In this document: positions 37,171 through 46,258 of the stretch, piece after piece
Layout of the letters: each line of letters opens with the position of its first letter
Numbering within the stretch: position 1 is the first letter of the stretch
Source: an uncultured Methylococcaceae bacterium
Lineage (GTDB): Bacteria > Pseudomonadota > Gammaproteobacteria > Methylococcales > Methylomonadaceae
Direction: 5' to 3'
Assembly (NCBI GenBank): GCA_903945605.1
Contig: CAJAWH010000067.1
Location: 59,003-123,002, forward strand
Length of the DNA stretch: 64,000 nucleotides
Position numbers and translations under genes: made by a program
Notes under the pieces: model-generated
The model's input: the letters and a program-made list of their open reading frames with translations, nothing else
What the model was told of the DNA's origin: nothing
Database searches by the model: none

Positions 37171-38775
37171 CTATAGCTTAGGTGTCAAAACAGTGTTTTG
37201 CGGCGGCTTGCTGACATCCAAATCCGGGTAGTCAACCGTATAATGCAAGCCACGGCTTTCTTTACGCAATAATGCGCAACGGATAATCAGCTCAGCAACA
37301 ATTACTAAATTACGCAATTCCAGCAAATCGCTGGTGACACGGAAATTGCCATAATATTCGGCAATTTCGCTTTTCAGCAGCTCCACACGGCTTAATGCGC
37401 GGTGCAAGCGCTTGTCACTTCTGACAATGCCGACATAATCCCACATAAAGCGCCGCAGCTCATCCCAGTTATGGGCCACCACCACCTCATCATTTGAGTC
37501 AGTCACTTGTGACTCATCCCATTCCGGTATTGCAGGCGGTTTAGCAATGCCGGGCAAGCGCTGCAAAATATCAGTGCTGGCCCGATCGGCAAACACCAAA
37601 CATTCCAGCAAAGAATTGCTCGCCATACGGTTGGCACCGTGCAAGCCGGTGCTGGCCACCTCGCCAATGGCATAAAGATTGGCAATATCGGTGCGGGCAT
37701 AGCTGTCGGTCAACACGCCGCCACAAGTGTAATGTGCCGACGGCACCACCGGAATAGCCTGCTTGGTGATGTCAATGCCATATTTAAGGCACTTTTTATA
37801 AATGGTCGGAAAGTGTTCAAGGATAAACGGCGCGGGCTGATGACTAATATCCAAATAGACACAATCAATGCCGCGTTTTTTCATCTCATGGTCAATGGCA
37901 CGGGCGACAATATCACGCGGGGCCAGTTCCGCACGCGCATCAAAGCGCTGGATAAATGGCGTGCCATCAGGCAACACCAACTTGCCGCCCTCACCCCTGA
38001 CCGCCTCGCTGATAAGAAAAGATTTGGCGTTCGGATGAAACAGGCAAGTGGGATGGAACTGCATAAATTCCATATTGCTGACCCGGCAGCCCGCCCGCCA
38101 AGCCAGAGCAATACCATCACCCGTCGCGCTTTGTGGATTGGTGCTGTACAAGTAAACCTTGCTGGCACCGCCAGTGGCCAACACCACCACACGGGCCGTC
38201 ATCGCCTTAACCCGCTGCTGTTGGCTGTCCAGCACATAAGCACCGGCCATTTTTTTGCCAGCCAAGCCATCATCAACCGTGACAAGCTCCACCACATTAT
38301 GGTTTTCAAGCAGCTGGATATTGGCGTGTTCACGGGCACGTTCAATCAGCGACATTGACACCGCTTTGCCAGTGGCATCCGCCGTATGGACAATACGCCG
38401 GTGCGAATGCCCCCCTTCTTGGTTCAGGTGCAAGACCTTCTCGCCGGTTGTGGTGATTTCTTCGGTGAACGCGACACCTTGTTGTTGTAGCCAATCAATG
38501 GAACTTTTGCCGTGCGTAACAGTCAAACGTACGATATCCGGGTTACATAAGCCAGCCCCAGCGTCCAAAGTGTCTTCAATATGGGATTCGATGGAATCTT
38601 CTGCATCGAATACAGCAGAAATGCCACCTTGGGCGTAATAGGTACTACCCGCAGTTAAGGCAAACTTGGATAATACGGCGATGCTGATGGCGTGGTCGGC
38701 TAATTTTAACGCCAACCCCAAACCAGCCCCGCCACTGCCAATAATCAGAACATCATAATCGTTCGAGTCACTCAT
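37171..38775 (-). CDS. nadB: L-aspartate oxidase NadB
   Basis: 534 aa from ATG 38775 (MSDSNDYDVLIIGSGGAGLG); an in-frame ATG at 38799 would add eight residues. NadB oxidises aspartate to iminoaspartate, the first step of de novo NAD synthesis. FAD-binding GSGGAG at the N-terminus, TYYAQGGISAVF, HFPTIYKKCLKYGID and the GEVASTGLHGANRMASNSLL block are typical. It is divergent from the sigma-E operon, an order shared with E. coli and Pseudomonas. Confidence 0.96.
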   Translation of the reverse strand: MSDSNDYDVLIIGSGGAGLGLALKLADHAISIAVLSKFALTAGSTYYAQGGISAVFDAEDSIESHIEDTLDAGAGLCNPDIVRLTVTHGKSSIDWLQQQGVAFTEEITTTGEKVLHLNQEGGHSHRRIVHTADATGKAVSMSLIERAREHANIQLLENHNVVELVTVDDGLAGKKMAGAYVLDSQQQRVKAMTARVVVLATGGASKVYLYSTNPQSATGDGIALAWRAGCRVSNMEFMQFHPTCLFHPNAKSFLISEAVRGEGGKLVLPDGTPFIQRFDARAELAPRDIVARAIDHEMKKRGIDCVYLDISHQPAPFILEHFPTIYKKCLKYGIDITKQAIPVVPSAHYTCGGVLTDSYARTDIANLYAIGEVASTGLHGANRMASNSLLECLVFADRASTDILQRLPGIAKPPAIPEWDESQVTDSNDEVVVAHNWDELRRFMWDYVGIVRSDKRLHRALSRVELLKSEIAEYYGNFRVTSDLLELRNLVIVAELIIRCALLRKESRGLHYTVDYPDLDVSKPPQNTVLTPKL

Positions 38776-38893
38776 ACGCTGAAAAAAATGGATAGGCACA
38801 AAAAATAGCGGGTAGATTAATGCCCGCAGTTTGGCGATAATAGCCCGCCCGTAGGGGCAATGACAAGCCTATGTGCCAAATAGTGTCACACTA

Positions 38894-38920
38894 GAACTTA
38901 CATCACTAAACTCTGTCCAC
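38894..38920 (+). promoter_or_regulatory. Possible sigma-E promoter upstream of rpoE
   Basis: GAACTT (38894-38899) followed after 16 bases by TCCAC (38916-38920) resembles the GGAACTT-N16-TCTGA sigma-E pattern, with a poor -10. It is 20 bases before the GTG start, so the leader would be short; autoregulation of rpoE by sigma-E is the rule in this family. Confidence 0.35.
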
Positions 38921-38939
38921 TTAAAACACAATCTCTTTA

Positions 38940-39533
38940 GTGAATAATCAAGCAAAGCCTAGTGATCAAGTGGACCAGGAATTGGTTCTGCGCGTACAAC
39001 GAGGGGACAAAAAAGCCTTTGATATGCTGGTCATTAAATATCAGCATAAAATTATCCAACTGGTCAACCGCTACGTCAAAGACCCCAGCGAGTCGCAAGA
39101 TGTTGCCCAAGAGGCCTTTGTTAGGGCTTATAAGGCATTGGCCAATTTTAGGGGTGATTCCGCCTTTTACACTTGGTTATACCGTATTGCCAGTAACACC
39201 GCAAAAAATTATTTACTCAACAAATTGCGTAAGACGCCTCAGTATGAAATTGACATTCAAGATGCGGAACAGCTTGAAAACCTGCCCGAATTGCAATGCC
39301 TAGAAACACCTGAACGGCTGCTGATGAACGATGAGTTGCTGGAAGTACTTAAATTGACCATCGCTAGCTTGCCGGAAGAGATGCGTATGGCAATAACCTT
39401 AAGGGAATTTGACGGAATGAGTTATGAAGAGATAGCCGAGACGATGTCCTGCCCTGTCGGCACTGTCAGGTCACGTATTTTTAGGGCACGCGAAGCGATT
39501 GACCAAGCACTCAGCACGTTGCTTGATAAATAA
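38940..39533 (+). CDS. rpoE: RNA polymerase sigma factor RpoE (AlgU)
   Basis: 197 aa from GTG 38940 (MNNQAKPSDQVDQELVLRVQ). ECF sigma factor of the sigma-E/AlgU group; region 2 includes YQHKIIQLVNRYVKDPSESQ and VAQEAFVRAYKAL, region 4 includes GMSYEEIAETMSCPVGTVRS. It directs the response to envelope damage and is held by RseA at the inner membrane. The operon rpoE-rseA-rseB follows. No mucC, rseC or degP/mucD gene comes after rseB. Confidence 0.97.
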   Translation: MNNQAKPSDQVDQELVLRVQRGDKKAFDMLVIKYQHKIIQLVNRYVKDPSESQDVAQEAFVRAYKALANFRGDSAFYTWLYRIASNTAKNYLLNKLRKTPQYEIDIQDAEQLENLPELQCLETPERLLMNDELLEVLKLTIASLPEEMRMAITLREFDGMSYEEIAETMSCPVGTVRSRIFRAREAIDQALSTLLDK

Positions 39534-39549
39534 ATAAAGGTAGTTTTCA

Positions 39550-40113
39550 ATGAACGAAGAGTCTAAGCAAAAAATTTCCCAATTTGTTGATGGAGACCTC
39601 GATCAAGCCGAAGCCATCAGTTTATTAAAAGAAATGTACAGCAGCCCGGAGCTGCTGGAGAAATATAACCGTTATCAGGCTATTGGCCACGCATTAAAAA
39701 ATGATGCTTTTTTGGTTACCAGCAGCGACTTCTCAGCCCGCGTCAGCCAACAAATCGAAGCCGAGCCAACTATAATTGCTCCGCAACCCAAAAGCAATTT
39801 CTTTATGCTCTATCAAAAACCGTGTGCATTGGCGGCATCAATTGCCATTGTTGCCGTGCTGGTGCACTGGCGGGAACCAAACACAATAGCTACCAACCCA
39901 AGCGCACTACTTTCCAGCCCGTTGGCGTTAAGCGCCATCGGACACCAACTACCCGCCGCCCCAGTAGTTTCGGCCCCAACTGACCAACAGCAGCCTGTCA
40001 CTCCCCGTATCCACCAATATTTGCAAGCCCACAACAGCAGCATCTATAGTCCTGACGCAACCGAATTGAAGCGGCTCAATCAAGTGGCGTATTCAAATAA
40101 AAAACAACCGTGA
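39550..40113 (+). CDS. rseA: Anti-sigma-E factor RseA
   Basis: 187 aa, single-pass inner-membrane protein. The cytoplasmic N-terminal domain (EESKQKISQFVDGDLDQAEA) binds sigma-E; a membrane segment lies at residues 91-107; the periplasmic tail binds RseB and is cut by DegS-type then RseP-type proteases during stress. It lies 16 bp after rpoE and overlaps rseB by 4 bp. Confidence 0.9.
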   Translation: MNEESKQKISQFVDGDLDQAEAISLLKEMYSSPELLEKYNRYQAIGHALKNDAFLVTSSDFSARVSQQIEAEPTIIAPQPKSNFFMLYQKPCALAASIAIVAVLVHWREPNTIATNPSALLSSPLALSAIGHQLPAAPVVSAPTDQQQPVTPRIHQYLQAHNSSIYSPDATELKRLNQVAYSNKKQP

Positions 40114-41090
40114 AAACGCCATTTTTATTGATTGCGATAATACTGCCCACGTCTTCTTTGGCAGCGGACGAGCCACCTGATGGCAAACAAATACTAGAAA
40201 AAATGGCACACGCCATGCATAGCCTCAATTATCAAGGCACTGTCGCTTTTGTAAGGGGGGGCAAGCTGGATACGATGGCTTATTACCATGCCACGCAAAA
40301 TAATATTGAACAGGAGCGCATGTCCTCGCTCAATTCGCCGTTGCGTGAAATCACCCGGCAATCTGGCAGGGTAAGCCACCTATACCCTGCCACGGGCATC
40401 CACATGACCGAGGAACGTCCGTTTGAAGATTCATTCTTACTGAACATCCCCAAGCGCATCGGGGAACTTGAGGCCTATTACAGCGTTAATGTGCTCGACG
40501 ACGACGAAAAAGTGGCCTTACTGCCCGCTTATGCCATAGAACTCAAGCCCAAAGACCAGTTGCGATATTCCAGAAAAATATGGATTGAAAAAAACAATAG
40601 CCTGCCTGTCAGAACAGAAACTTTCGATGTCACCGGACAGCAGGTGGAAGAAATGAGCTTCACCAAACTGGAAATCAAAGACAAGTTGCCTATTTTGAAC
40701 GCCATGGAACAATGGCATGGCCTCGCCGAGGATAAACGCATTTGCGCCTATAAAACCAAAATAGTTGATTTTGCAACCGCCCCTTTTACTGCCGATCAGC
40801 TTCCGCCCGGTTTTCATGTATTGTTTTTTACCCAACGCACCCTGAAACCTAGCGATCAACCAGTCAACCACCTGATAATAGGTGACGGCCTGTCTTTTGT
40901 TTCCATCTATCTGGAACATAGCCAAAGCAACACGGCAAATTACCAAAGCAACGGCGTGCAGACCATTGGCTCAGTCAGGTTTTATAGCCAACCCCTAGAT
41001 AATTACGATTTGACGGTAATGGGTGAAGTGCCGGAAGAAACAATTAGCCTGATTGCCAACAGCATCAAACTGAAGACTGACAAACACTAG
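40110..41090 (+). CDS. rseB: Sigma-E regulator RseB (MucB)
   Basis: 326 aa from GTG 40110, overlapping rseA by 4 bp (GTGA). A signal peptide (MKTPFLLIAIILPTSSLAA) takes it to the periplasm, where RseB caps RseA and senses lipoproteins or LPS. HSLNYQGTVAFVRGGKLDT and the C-terminal DGLSFVSIYLEHSQ are typical of the two RseB domains. It is the last gene of the rpoE operon. Confidence 0.94.
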   Translation: MKTPFLLIAIILPTSSLAADEPPDGKQILEKMAHAMHSLNYQGTVAFVRGGKLDTMAYYHATQNNIEQERMSSLNSPLREITRQSGRVSHLYPATGIHMTEERPFEDSFLLNIPKRIGELEAYYSVNVLDDDEKVALLPAYAIELKPKDQLRYSRKIWIEKNNSLPVRTETFDVTGQQVEEMSFTKLEIKDKLPILNAMEQWHGLAEDKRICAYKTKIVDFATAPFTADQLPPGFHVLFFTQRTLKPSDQPVNHLIIGDGLSFVSIYLEHSQSNTANYQSNGVQTIGSVRFYSQPLDNYDLTVMGEVPEETISLIANSIKLKTDKH

Positions 41091-41092
41091 CG

Positions 41093-41124
41093 GCACGTCG
41101 GCTGAGCGAAGCCACGCCCCTACG
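41093..41124. repeat. Copy of the dispersed GGCTGAGCG repeat
   Basis: GCACGTCGGCTGAGCGAAGC, just after rseB, resembles the core at 30321 but lacks the right arm. Lies between two convergent genes. Confidence 0.4.
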
Positions 41125-41149
41125 CAGCTTATTCTTTGTTTAACATCGG

Positions 41150-42118
41150 TTAAAAAGCCTGAACGCTTATGTCTGGCACACCAATCAACGATACGGCAGG
41201 CGCGTCAGTCACCACGTTATCAGACACATCTAGATTTAATGATGAGTCTAAAACAATGGGTTCTGGTGGGGGTAAAGTTATTGTAGCCTCAGCAAACGTA
41301 ATATCAGCAAAGGTAGGTGTGGGGGCACTGACTACAGTCATCCAGCCATAATCTATAAAACCTGCGCTTATAAAACTGCCACATTCTATAAAACCGCCAA
41401 AGTCTGTAGGAAAAGTGTAAATTGGTTCTATCGGTTGGTCAACAGCAATGTCTACCGGTGGCGTTGTCGATTGGTCAGTGCCTGAAGTGGTGTCCACCGG
41501 CAAGCTGATGGGGTCTATGGCAATGTCCGGCGGCAACTGTTGTGTTTCATCTACTGGTGGCGTTGCCGATTGGTCGGCACCGGAAGTGGTGTCCACCGGC
41601 AAGCTGATGGGGTCTATGGCAATGTCCGGCGGCAACTGTTGCGTTTCATCTACTGGTGGCGTTGCCGATTGGTCGGCACCGGAAGTGGTGTCCACGGGCA
41701 AGCTGATGGGGTCTACGGCAATGTCCGGTGGCAACTGTTGTGTTTCATCTACTGGCGGCGTTGCCGATTGGTCGGCACCTGAAGTGGTGTCCACGGGCAA
41801 GCTGATGGGGTCTATGGCAATGTCCGGCGGCAACTGTTGTGTTTCATCTACTGGCGGCAAGGTCGATTGGTCTGTGCCTGAAGTGGTGTCCACGGGCAAG
41901 CTGATGACGGGGGCAACGGCAACAATGTCTGTCGGCGGTGTTTGTGTATCCGCCGCTGAAGCCGTTGACGGCTCTTCACTTGTAGGTGCATTATTGTCTG
42001 TATCGGCAGCCTGTACGACAGGGTTGAGAAACAGATCGGTAGCAATAGTGGTGATATCTGATACTGGCTTTATCTGACTGGTGGATGTATCAAAATCATC
42101 TTGCAATGGCAATTCCAT
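41150..42118 (-). CDS. Acidic Pro/Asp/Thr-rich protein with 33-residue tandem repeats
   Basis: 322 aa. After a 60-residue start (no signal peptide), about 4.5 copies of a 33-residue repeat follow (PPVDETQQLPPDIAIDPISL, then PVDTTSGADQSAT). A non-repeat C-terminal part (about 105 residues) is rich in Phe/Ile/Thr and has one Cys. The family is not recognised. The composition suggests an extended, disordered linker or surface/secreted region; the absence of a signal peptide would require a type I or other export route. The plus strand of the repeat is also open (41448-42077), a by-product of the repeat composition. Confidence 0.65.
   Translation of the reverse strand: MELPLQDDFDTSTSQIKPVSDITTIATDLFLNPVVQAADTDNNAPTSEEPSTASAADTQTPPTDIVAVAPVISLPVDTTSGTDQSTLPPVDETQQLPPDIAIDPISLPVDTTSGADQSATPPVDETQQLPPDIAVDPISLPVDTTSGADQSATPPVDETQQLPPDIAIDPISLPVDTTSGADQSATPPVDETQQLPPDIAIDPISLPVDTTSGTDQSTTPPVDIAVDQPIEPIYTFPTDFGGFIECGSFISAGFIDYGWMTVVSAPTPTFADITFAEATITLPPPEPIVLDSSLNLDVSDNVVTDAPAVSLIGVPDISVQAF
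41450..41900. repeat. 99-bp tandem repeat, about 4.5 units
   Basis: Units begin at the anchor AAGCTGATGG at 41502, 41601, 41700, 41799 and (degenerate) 41898, exactly 99 bp apart, so each unit adds 33 codons without a frameshift. The units differ by a few bases (for example GTCTATGG versus GTCTACGG, and synonymous changes in the TCCACCGGC/TCCACGGGC part). Such arrays change length by recombination or slippage. Confidence 0.9.
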
Positions 42119-42283
42119 ATTTAAACCTAAGCTATCATTAAATGATGGATGATAATACCACTACCCTGAATTAACAAACAAATTATTTTTCGATCACTTA
42201 TTTTCCACTAAAGCTATTATGGATAATTGAAAGTAGCCGGGATGGGGCAAAGCACAATCTGGGGCTTTGTGGCACGGTTGCCC

Positions 42284-42495
42284 CTATATTTCTTGGTGGG
42301 CAAACACATCCGCCAAATTGATATGCAAATCTGGGAATAAATACGGCATTGCCAATTCGTCTTGCACAAACAGGGCTTGTAGCTGATAACGCTGGCTGTC
42401 GATGTTTAACACAAACTGGTAGACGGTCTGCTCATAAGGATAAACTAGCCAATACTCACGCACACTATTTTCTTCTAACTTGCCATTGGGCCGCT
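42284..42495 (-). pseudogene. C-terminal fragment of a Uma2-family protein
   Basis: On the minus strand, directly after the ssb stop codon and in its frame, 70 codons read RPNGKLEENSVREYWLVYPY, EQTVYQFVLNIDSQRYQLQA, and end with LPDLHINLADVFAHQEI-like residues. The REYWLVxP pattern is the last part of Uma2 (DUF820) PD-(D/E)XK proteins. The N-terminal half is gone and there is no start codon, so it is a remnant. Confidence 0.6.
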
Positions 42496-42922
42496 AGAAC
42501 GGAATATCGTCATCATAAGGTTGGTCAAAATTATCGTGCGGCTTGTCTTGCGCTTTGCCGCTTGCAGAGGGCTTGGCTTCTGGCTGCGCATAGGCCGGGC
42601 CAGCATCGTTGCGTTTGCCGATCAAATCAATAATATTGGCAATCACTTCCAAGCTGGTTTTAGTAGTACCGTCATTGGCTTGGTATTCGTTTTGGCTCAG
42701 TTCGCCGGACACAAACACTTGCTGGCCTTTTTTAAGGTAGTTTGGCAATGCCCCTTCGGCACGCTTACCGAACAGCGACACCCTAAGCCACAAAGTCTGT
42801 TGCTTGTCACCAAAACCAATATTGTTGGCGACGGTCACGCTTAGCACCGCCATGCCGCTGGCGGTGTAGCGCACTTCGGCATCACGCCCGACCGTGCCGG
42901 TGAAACTGAAAACATTGCTCAT
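42494..42922 (-). CDS. ssb: Single-stranded DNA-binding protein Ssb
   Basis: 142 aa. The OB fold (MSNVFSFTGTVGRDAEVRYT to about residue 105) is followed by a Gln/Pro-rich linker and the acidic tail DDDIPF, which recruits replication and repair proteins. It is shorter than E. coli SSB (178 aa), so a secondary SSB is possible. It follows the copA-copZ pair on the same strand with 100 bp between. The Uma2 fragment abuts its stop. Confidence 0.95.
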   Translation of the reverse strand: MSNVFSFTGTVGRDAEVRYTASGMAVLSVTVANNIGFGDKQQTLWLRVSLFGKRAEGALPNYLKKGQQVFVSGELSQNEYQANDGTTKTSLEVIANIIDLIGKRNDAGPAYAQPEAKPSASGKAQDKPHDNFDQPYDDDIPF

Positions 42923-43021
42923 AGATAGTTCCTTAAACTGAAATAGGGGGTAATTTGCGCCATTATTTCTAACGGCTTTCCATCTTAAAACGGGGCTTCC
43001 TTAACACCGTGCCAATGCACT

Positions 43022-45262
43022 TCAAAAAAACTTGATCCAGCGCAATCGGTTGGCATTGCTAACCACTGTGACCGATGACAAGGCCATTGCTGCACCAGCA
43101 ATCATGGGGTTTAGCAAAATGCCAAATAATGGGTACAGCACCCCCGCCGCAATGGGCACGCTAACAACATTATAAATAAACGCCCCGAACAGGTTTTGCT
43201 TAATATTAGCAATAGTAGCTTTGGACAACGCAATAGCTTCTGGAATTTTCAACAACGAGCCTTGCAAAATCACCACATCGGCACTCTCAATGGCAATATC
43301 GGTGCCGGTGCCAATAGCCAAGCCTACGTCAGCTTGCGCCAAGGCAGGAGCATCATTAATGCCATCCCCCACCATGCCCACTTTCTCGCCTTGTTGCTGC
43401 AAGGACTTGACCAGTTTGGCCTTATCGTCCGGCAACACATGGGCATGAACTTCGCTGATGCCCGCCTGCCTAGCAATGGCCCGGGCGGTACTTGCATTGT
43501 CGCCAGTCACCATAATGACACGCAGCCCCAGTTGCTGCAATTGTGCAACAGCTTGCGGCGAATCGTTTTTGATGGGGTCAGACACGGCAATAATACCAAT
43601 AACGCTATTTTCGGTCGCCAACAACATTGGCGTTTGGCCTAGCACCGAAAACGCTTCCAGTTTGTTGCCAACATCGGCAACCGCTATACCTTGGTTATCC
43701 ATTAAGGCTTTATTGCCAAAATACAGCGGTTGGCCATTGATAACACCAGCCACGCCAAACCCGGTCATCGACTGGAATTGCTGCACTTTTTCCAGCTCCA
43801 ACTGATGTTGTCCGGCGGCGGCTAAAATACTGCCCGCCAAGGGATGTTCCGACCCGGCTTCCAAGCTTGCAGCCCACTGCAACACCGTGTCTTGGCTGTA
43901 CCCACCAAACGTTTCTATGGCCGCTACAGTGGGCTTGCCTTGGGTTACTGTGCCGGTTTTGTCCAGAATAATGCAGCTTAAATGCCCGGCACTTTGCAAT
44001 GCCTCGCCATTACGGATCAGGATGCCCGACTGGGCAGCCCTACCAACCGCCACCATAACTGAAATAGGCGTTGCCAATCCTAGGGCGCATGGGCAAGCAA
44101 TCACCAACACTGTCATGGCGGTGATGAAGGCATAACCCAGCGCAGGTTCAGGGCCCAGTGCCAACCACATCAAAAAGGTCAACAGCGACAGGGCGATAAT
44201 GATAGGCACAAACACGGCGGATATTTTATCGGCAAGGCGGGCAATGGTCGGCTTGCTGTTTTGTGCTTGGCGCACACTGTTGATAATTTGTGCCAGCACG
44301 GTATCACGACCAATGCGCGTGGCAGTATACAAAAAACTGCCGGTCTGATTAAGTGTACCCGCCACCACGGTTGAGCCAATGGTTTTTTCAACGGGCAACG
44401 GTTCACCCGTCAGCATGGATTCATCCACACTGGAATAGCCTTCCACCAACTCGCCATCAACGGCAATTTTCTCGCCCGGCCGGACACGCACTATTTCGCC
44501 CAAACCGACTTGGTCAATGGCAACATCCAGCTCTTGCCCATTTCTGACCACCCGGGCGCTACGTGGTTGCAAGCCCAATAATTGGCGAATAGCCTGGGAG
44601 GTTTTGCCGCGCGCCTGCAATTCCAACGCACTGCCGAAGTTAATAAAGGCCAAGATCATCACTGCCGCTTCAAAATAGGCATGTTTGGCGAGTGCAGGCA
44701 ACCAAGCGTAATAATCAATGACCACACAGGAATACAACCACGCCGAACCGGTGCCCAAAGCAATTAAGGTGTCCATATTGGCTTGCCGGTGCAATAGCGA
44801 CTGGTAGGCATTGCTATAAAAATGCCCGCCCGAATAATTCATAATGCCCAGTGTGAGCAAAGCCAGTTCGGGCCAAAACCAACTGCCGGTTGCCGAACCG
44901 ATGTCAGGTAAGGCATTGAAATGCTCCGCCAGCATAAGCAACAAACCAAATGCCCCGGCCGCTTTGGTTTTGTTCAGTAATTGCCGATGACGCTGGCGTT
45001 CCAAGGCTTCCGTTGCGTCCGGGTCTTCCAAGCCTTCCATAACAGCAGCATCATAACCAGCTGCTTTAACCGCCTTAATTAATGCCGTGGCATCGGCAAC
45101 CCCGGTTATTTCGGCAGAATGATCGGCAAAATTGACCGCCACCCCAGCAACACCATCAACCGCCTGCAACGCACTTTCCACCGCGCCCACGCAGCCAGCA
45201 CAACTCATCCCCAGTATGGATAAACGCAAGGGTTGGGCAGCCATCACAGACATATCAGCCAT
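43022..45262 (-). CDS. copA: Copper-exporting P1B-type ATPase CopA
   Basis: 746 aa. One N-terminal heavy-metal domain with CAGC (residues 21-24), membrane helices, the intramembrane metal site CPC in [13 protein letters not shown], phosphorylation site DKTGT, and the GDGIND hinge. CPC with a single HMA domain fits Cu+ export. Copper handling is important in methanotrophs, whose particulate methane monooxygenase is a copper enzyme. It overlaps copZ by 8 bp. No cueR-type regulator is visible. Confidence 0.96.
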   Translation of the reverse strand: MADMSVMAAQPLRLSILGMSCAGCVGAVESALQAVDGVAGVAVNFADHSAEITGVADATALIKAVKAAGYDAAVMEGLEDPDATEALERQRHRQLLNKTKAAGAFGLLLMLAEHFNALPDIGSATGSWFWPELALLTLGIMNYSGGHFYSNAYQSLLHRQANMDTLIALGTGSAWLYSCVVIDYYAWLPALAKHAYFEAAVMILAFINFGSALELQARGKTSQAIRQLLGLQPRSARVVRNGQELDVAIDQVGLGEIVRVRPGEKIAVDGELVEGYSSVDESMLTGEPLPVEKTIGSTVVAGTLNQTGSFLYTATRIGRDTVLAQIINSVRQAQNSKPTIARLADKISAVFVPIIIALSLLTFLMWLALGPEPALGYAFITAMTVLVIACPCALGLATPISVMVAVGRAAQSGILIRNGEALQSAGHLSCIILDKTGTVTQGKPTVAAIETFGGYSQDTVLQWAASLEAGSEHPLAGSILAAAGQHQLELEKVQQFQSMTGFGVAGVINGQPLYFGNKALMDNQGIAVADVGNKLEAFSVLGQTPMLLATENSVIGIIAVSDPIKNDSPQAVAQLQQLGLRVIMVTGDNASTARAIARQAGISEVHAHVLPDDKAKLVKSLQQQGEKVGMVGDGINDAPALAQADVGLAIGTGTDIAIESADVVILQGSLLKIPEAIALSKATIANIKQNLFGAFIYNVVSVPIAAGVLYPLFGILLNPMIAGAAMALSSVTVVSNANRLRWIKFF

Positions 45263-45473
45263 GGTCTTGCACCGGATAACCAGCTGTCACAATAGCATCC
45301 CTAATAGCCTCCGCGCTGGTCAGGCTAGTGTCAAACTGCACACTAACGGTTTTTTCTTGGCTGGATGCCTGTACCGAAACCACCCCCCCCAAAACCTGCA
45401 AGGCTTTATTGATGGTGGTTTCGCAGCCGCCGCATTTGATGCCATTAACATTGAAAGTAACTGATTGGTTCAT
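45255..45473 (-). CDS. copZ: Copper chaperone CopZ-like (HMA domain)
   Basis: 72 aa, ferredoxin-like heavy-metal-associated domain with CGGC in [17 protein letters not shown]. It binds copper and passes it to CopA. It is upstream of copA and overlaps its start by 8 bp, the usual coupling. Confidence 0.92.
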   Translation of the reverse strand: MNQSVTFNVNGIKCGGCETTINKALQVLGGVVSVQASSQEKTVSVQFDTSLTSAEAIRDAIVTAGYPVQDHG

Positions 45474-45617
45474 TTTTGCGCTCCGTTGTTATGTCCAAAA
45501 GGTCAACACCCACTTATATTTCGGGATGATAACCTGTCCAGAAAAAACTACAACCATTATAAATTGAACAATATTTATTGTTCTTGGTAGGATAGCTTAT
45601 CTGTAGTCCTTTTTGTT

Positions 45618-46253
45618 ATGCTAAAAACTATGCAACTGAACACCCTAAGCAACCAAACCTTAGCCATGGCAGGTATCGCCCAATCGGCGGCACTGGTACG
45701 GAAACTGGCCACCACCGGCAGCGTGCCTTTATCGGCTATGGAAGCCAGTATCGGCAGCATCTTAAAAATTGATTCCGACAGTGTGACCGATGTTTACGGC
45801 AGCCTGGGAGGCTTAAAATTAGGGCTGGAAACTTTACAAACCTTGATCACCGGTTATCGCGTCACCGATCCCGAACTGGCCCGTTACTGTGCCTCGCTAG
45901 TCTATTTGCAACAACGGCTGAGTAATGAAAAAGCCTTGCTCAAAACCATCAACACCGGTATTTTAAAAGCGCAGTCGCAAAGCGAATTGTACGGTGTGCT
46001 ACATGAAAATGTCATGGCAAACTTCAGCGATGTTTACCAGAATACCGTCAGCACAATCACACCAAGAATTATGGTGAACGGCAATGACCAGTACCTGACC
46101 AGAACCGATATTGCCGATAAAATTAGGGCATGCCTATTGGCAGGAATACGCTCGGCACTATTATGGCGGCAATGCGGAGGCACTCGCTGGAAGTTTCTGG
46201 TCTATCGTAAAAAATTTCAAGCTGAAGTGCAAAGCCTGTTGGCACAAGTCTGA
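45618..46253 (+). CDS. hflD: High-frequency-lysogenisation protein HflD
   Basis: 211 aa, the size of E. coli HflD (YcfC). LSNQTLAMAGIAQSAALVRK, the helical GLKLGLETL, and the C-terminal IRACLLAGIRSALLWRQCGG match it closely. The protein is a membrane-associated helical regulator that, in E. coli, affects lambda CII. Normally it sits between mnmA and purB; here it is alone beside copZ and a Gld-type ABC operon, so its usual context is lost. The ATG at 45618 or 45630 could be used. Confidence 0.9.
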   Translation: MLKTMQLNTLSNQTLAMAGIAQSAALVRKLATTGSVPLSAMEASIGSILKIDSDSVTDVYGSLGGLKLGLETLQTLITGYRVTDPELARYCASLVYLQQRLSNEKALLKTINTGILKAQSQSELYGVLHENVMANFSDVYQNTVSTITPRIMVNGNDQYLTRTDIADKIRACLLAGIRSALLWRQCGGTRWKFLVYRKKFQAEVQSLLAQV

Positions 46254-46258
46254 GCGCG

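Noticed and set aside
41448..42077. Long plus-strand reading frame through the tandem repeat
   Set aside because: It exists because the 99-bp repeat is free of stops in this frame too. It lacks a sensible N-terminus and its Cys/Gly/Trp-rich translation looks non-biological; the minus strand has a normal start and non-repeat ends.
45474..45600. CueR-type copper promoter before copZ (TTGACCTT is visible on the minus strand)
   Set aside because: The matching right half of the dyad and the 19-bp spacing of MerR-family promoters are not present.
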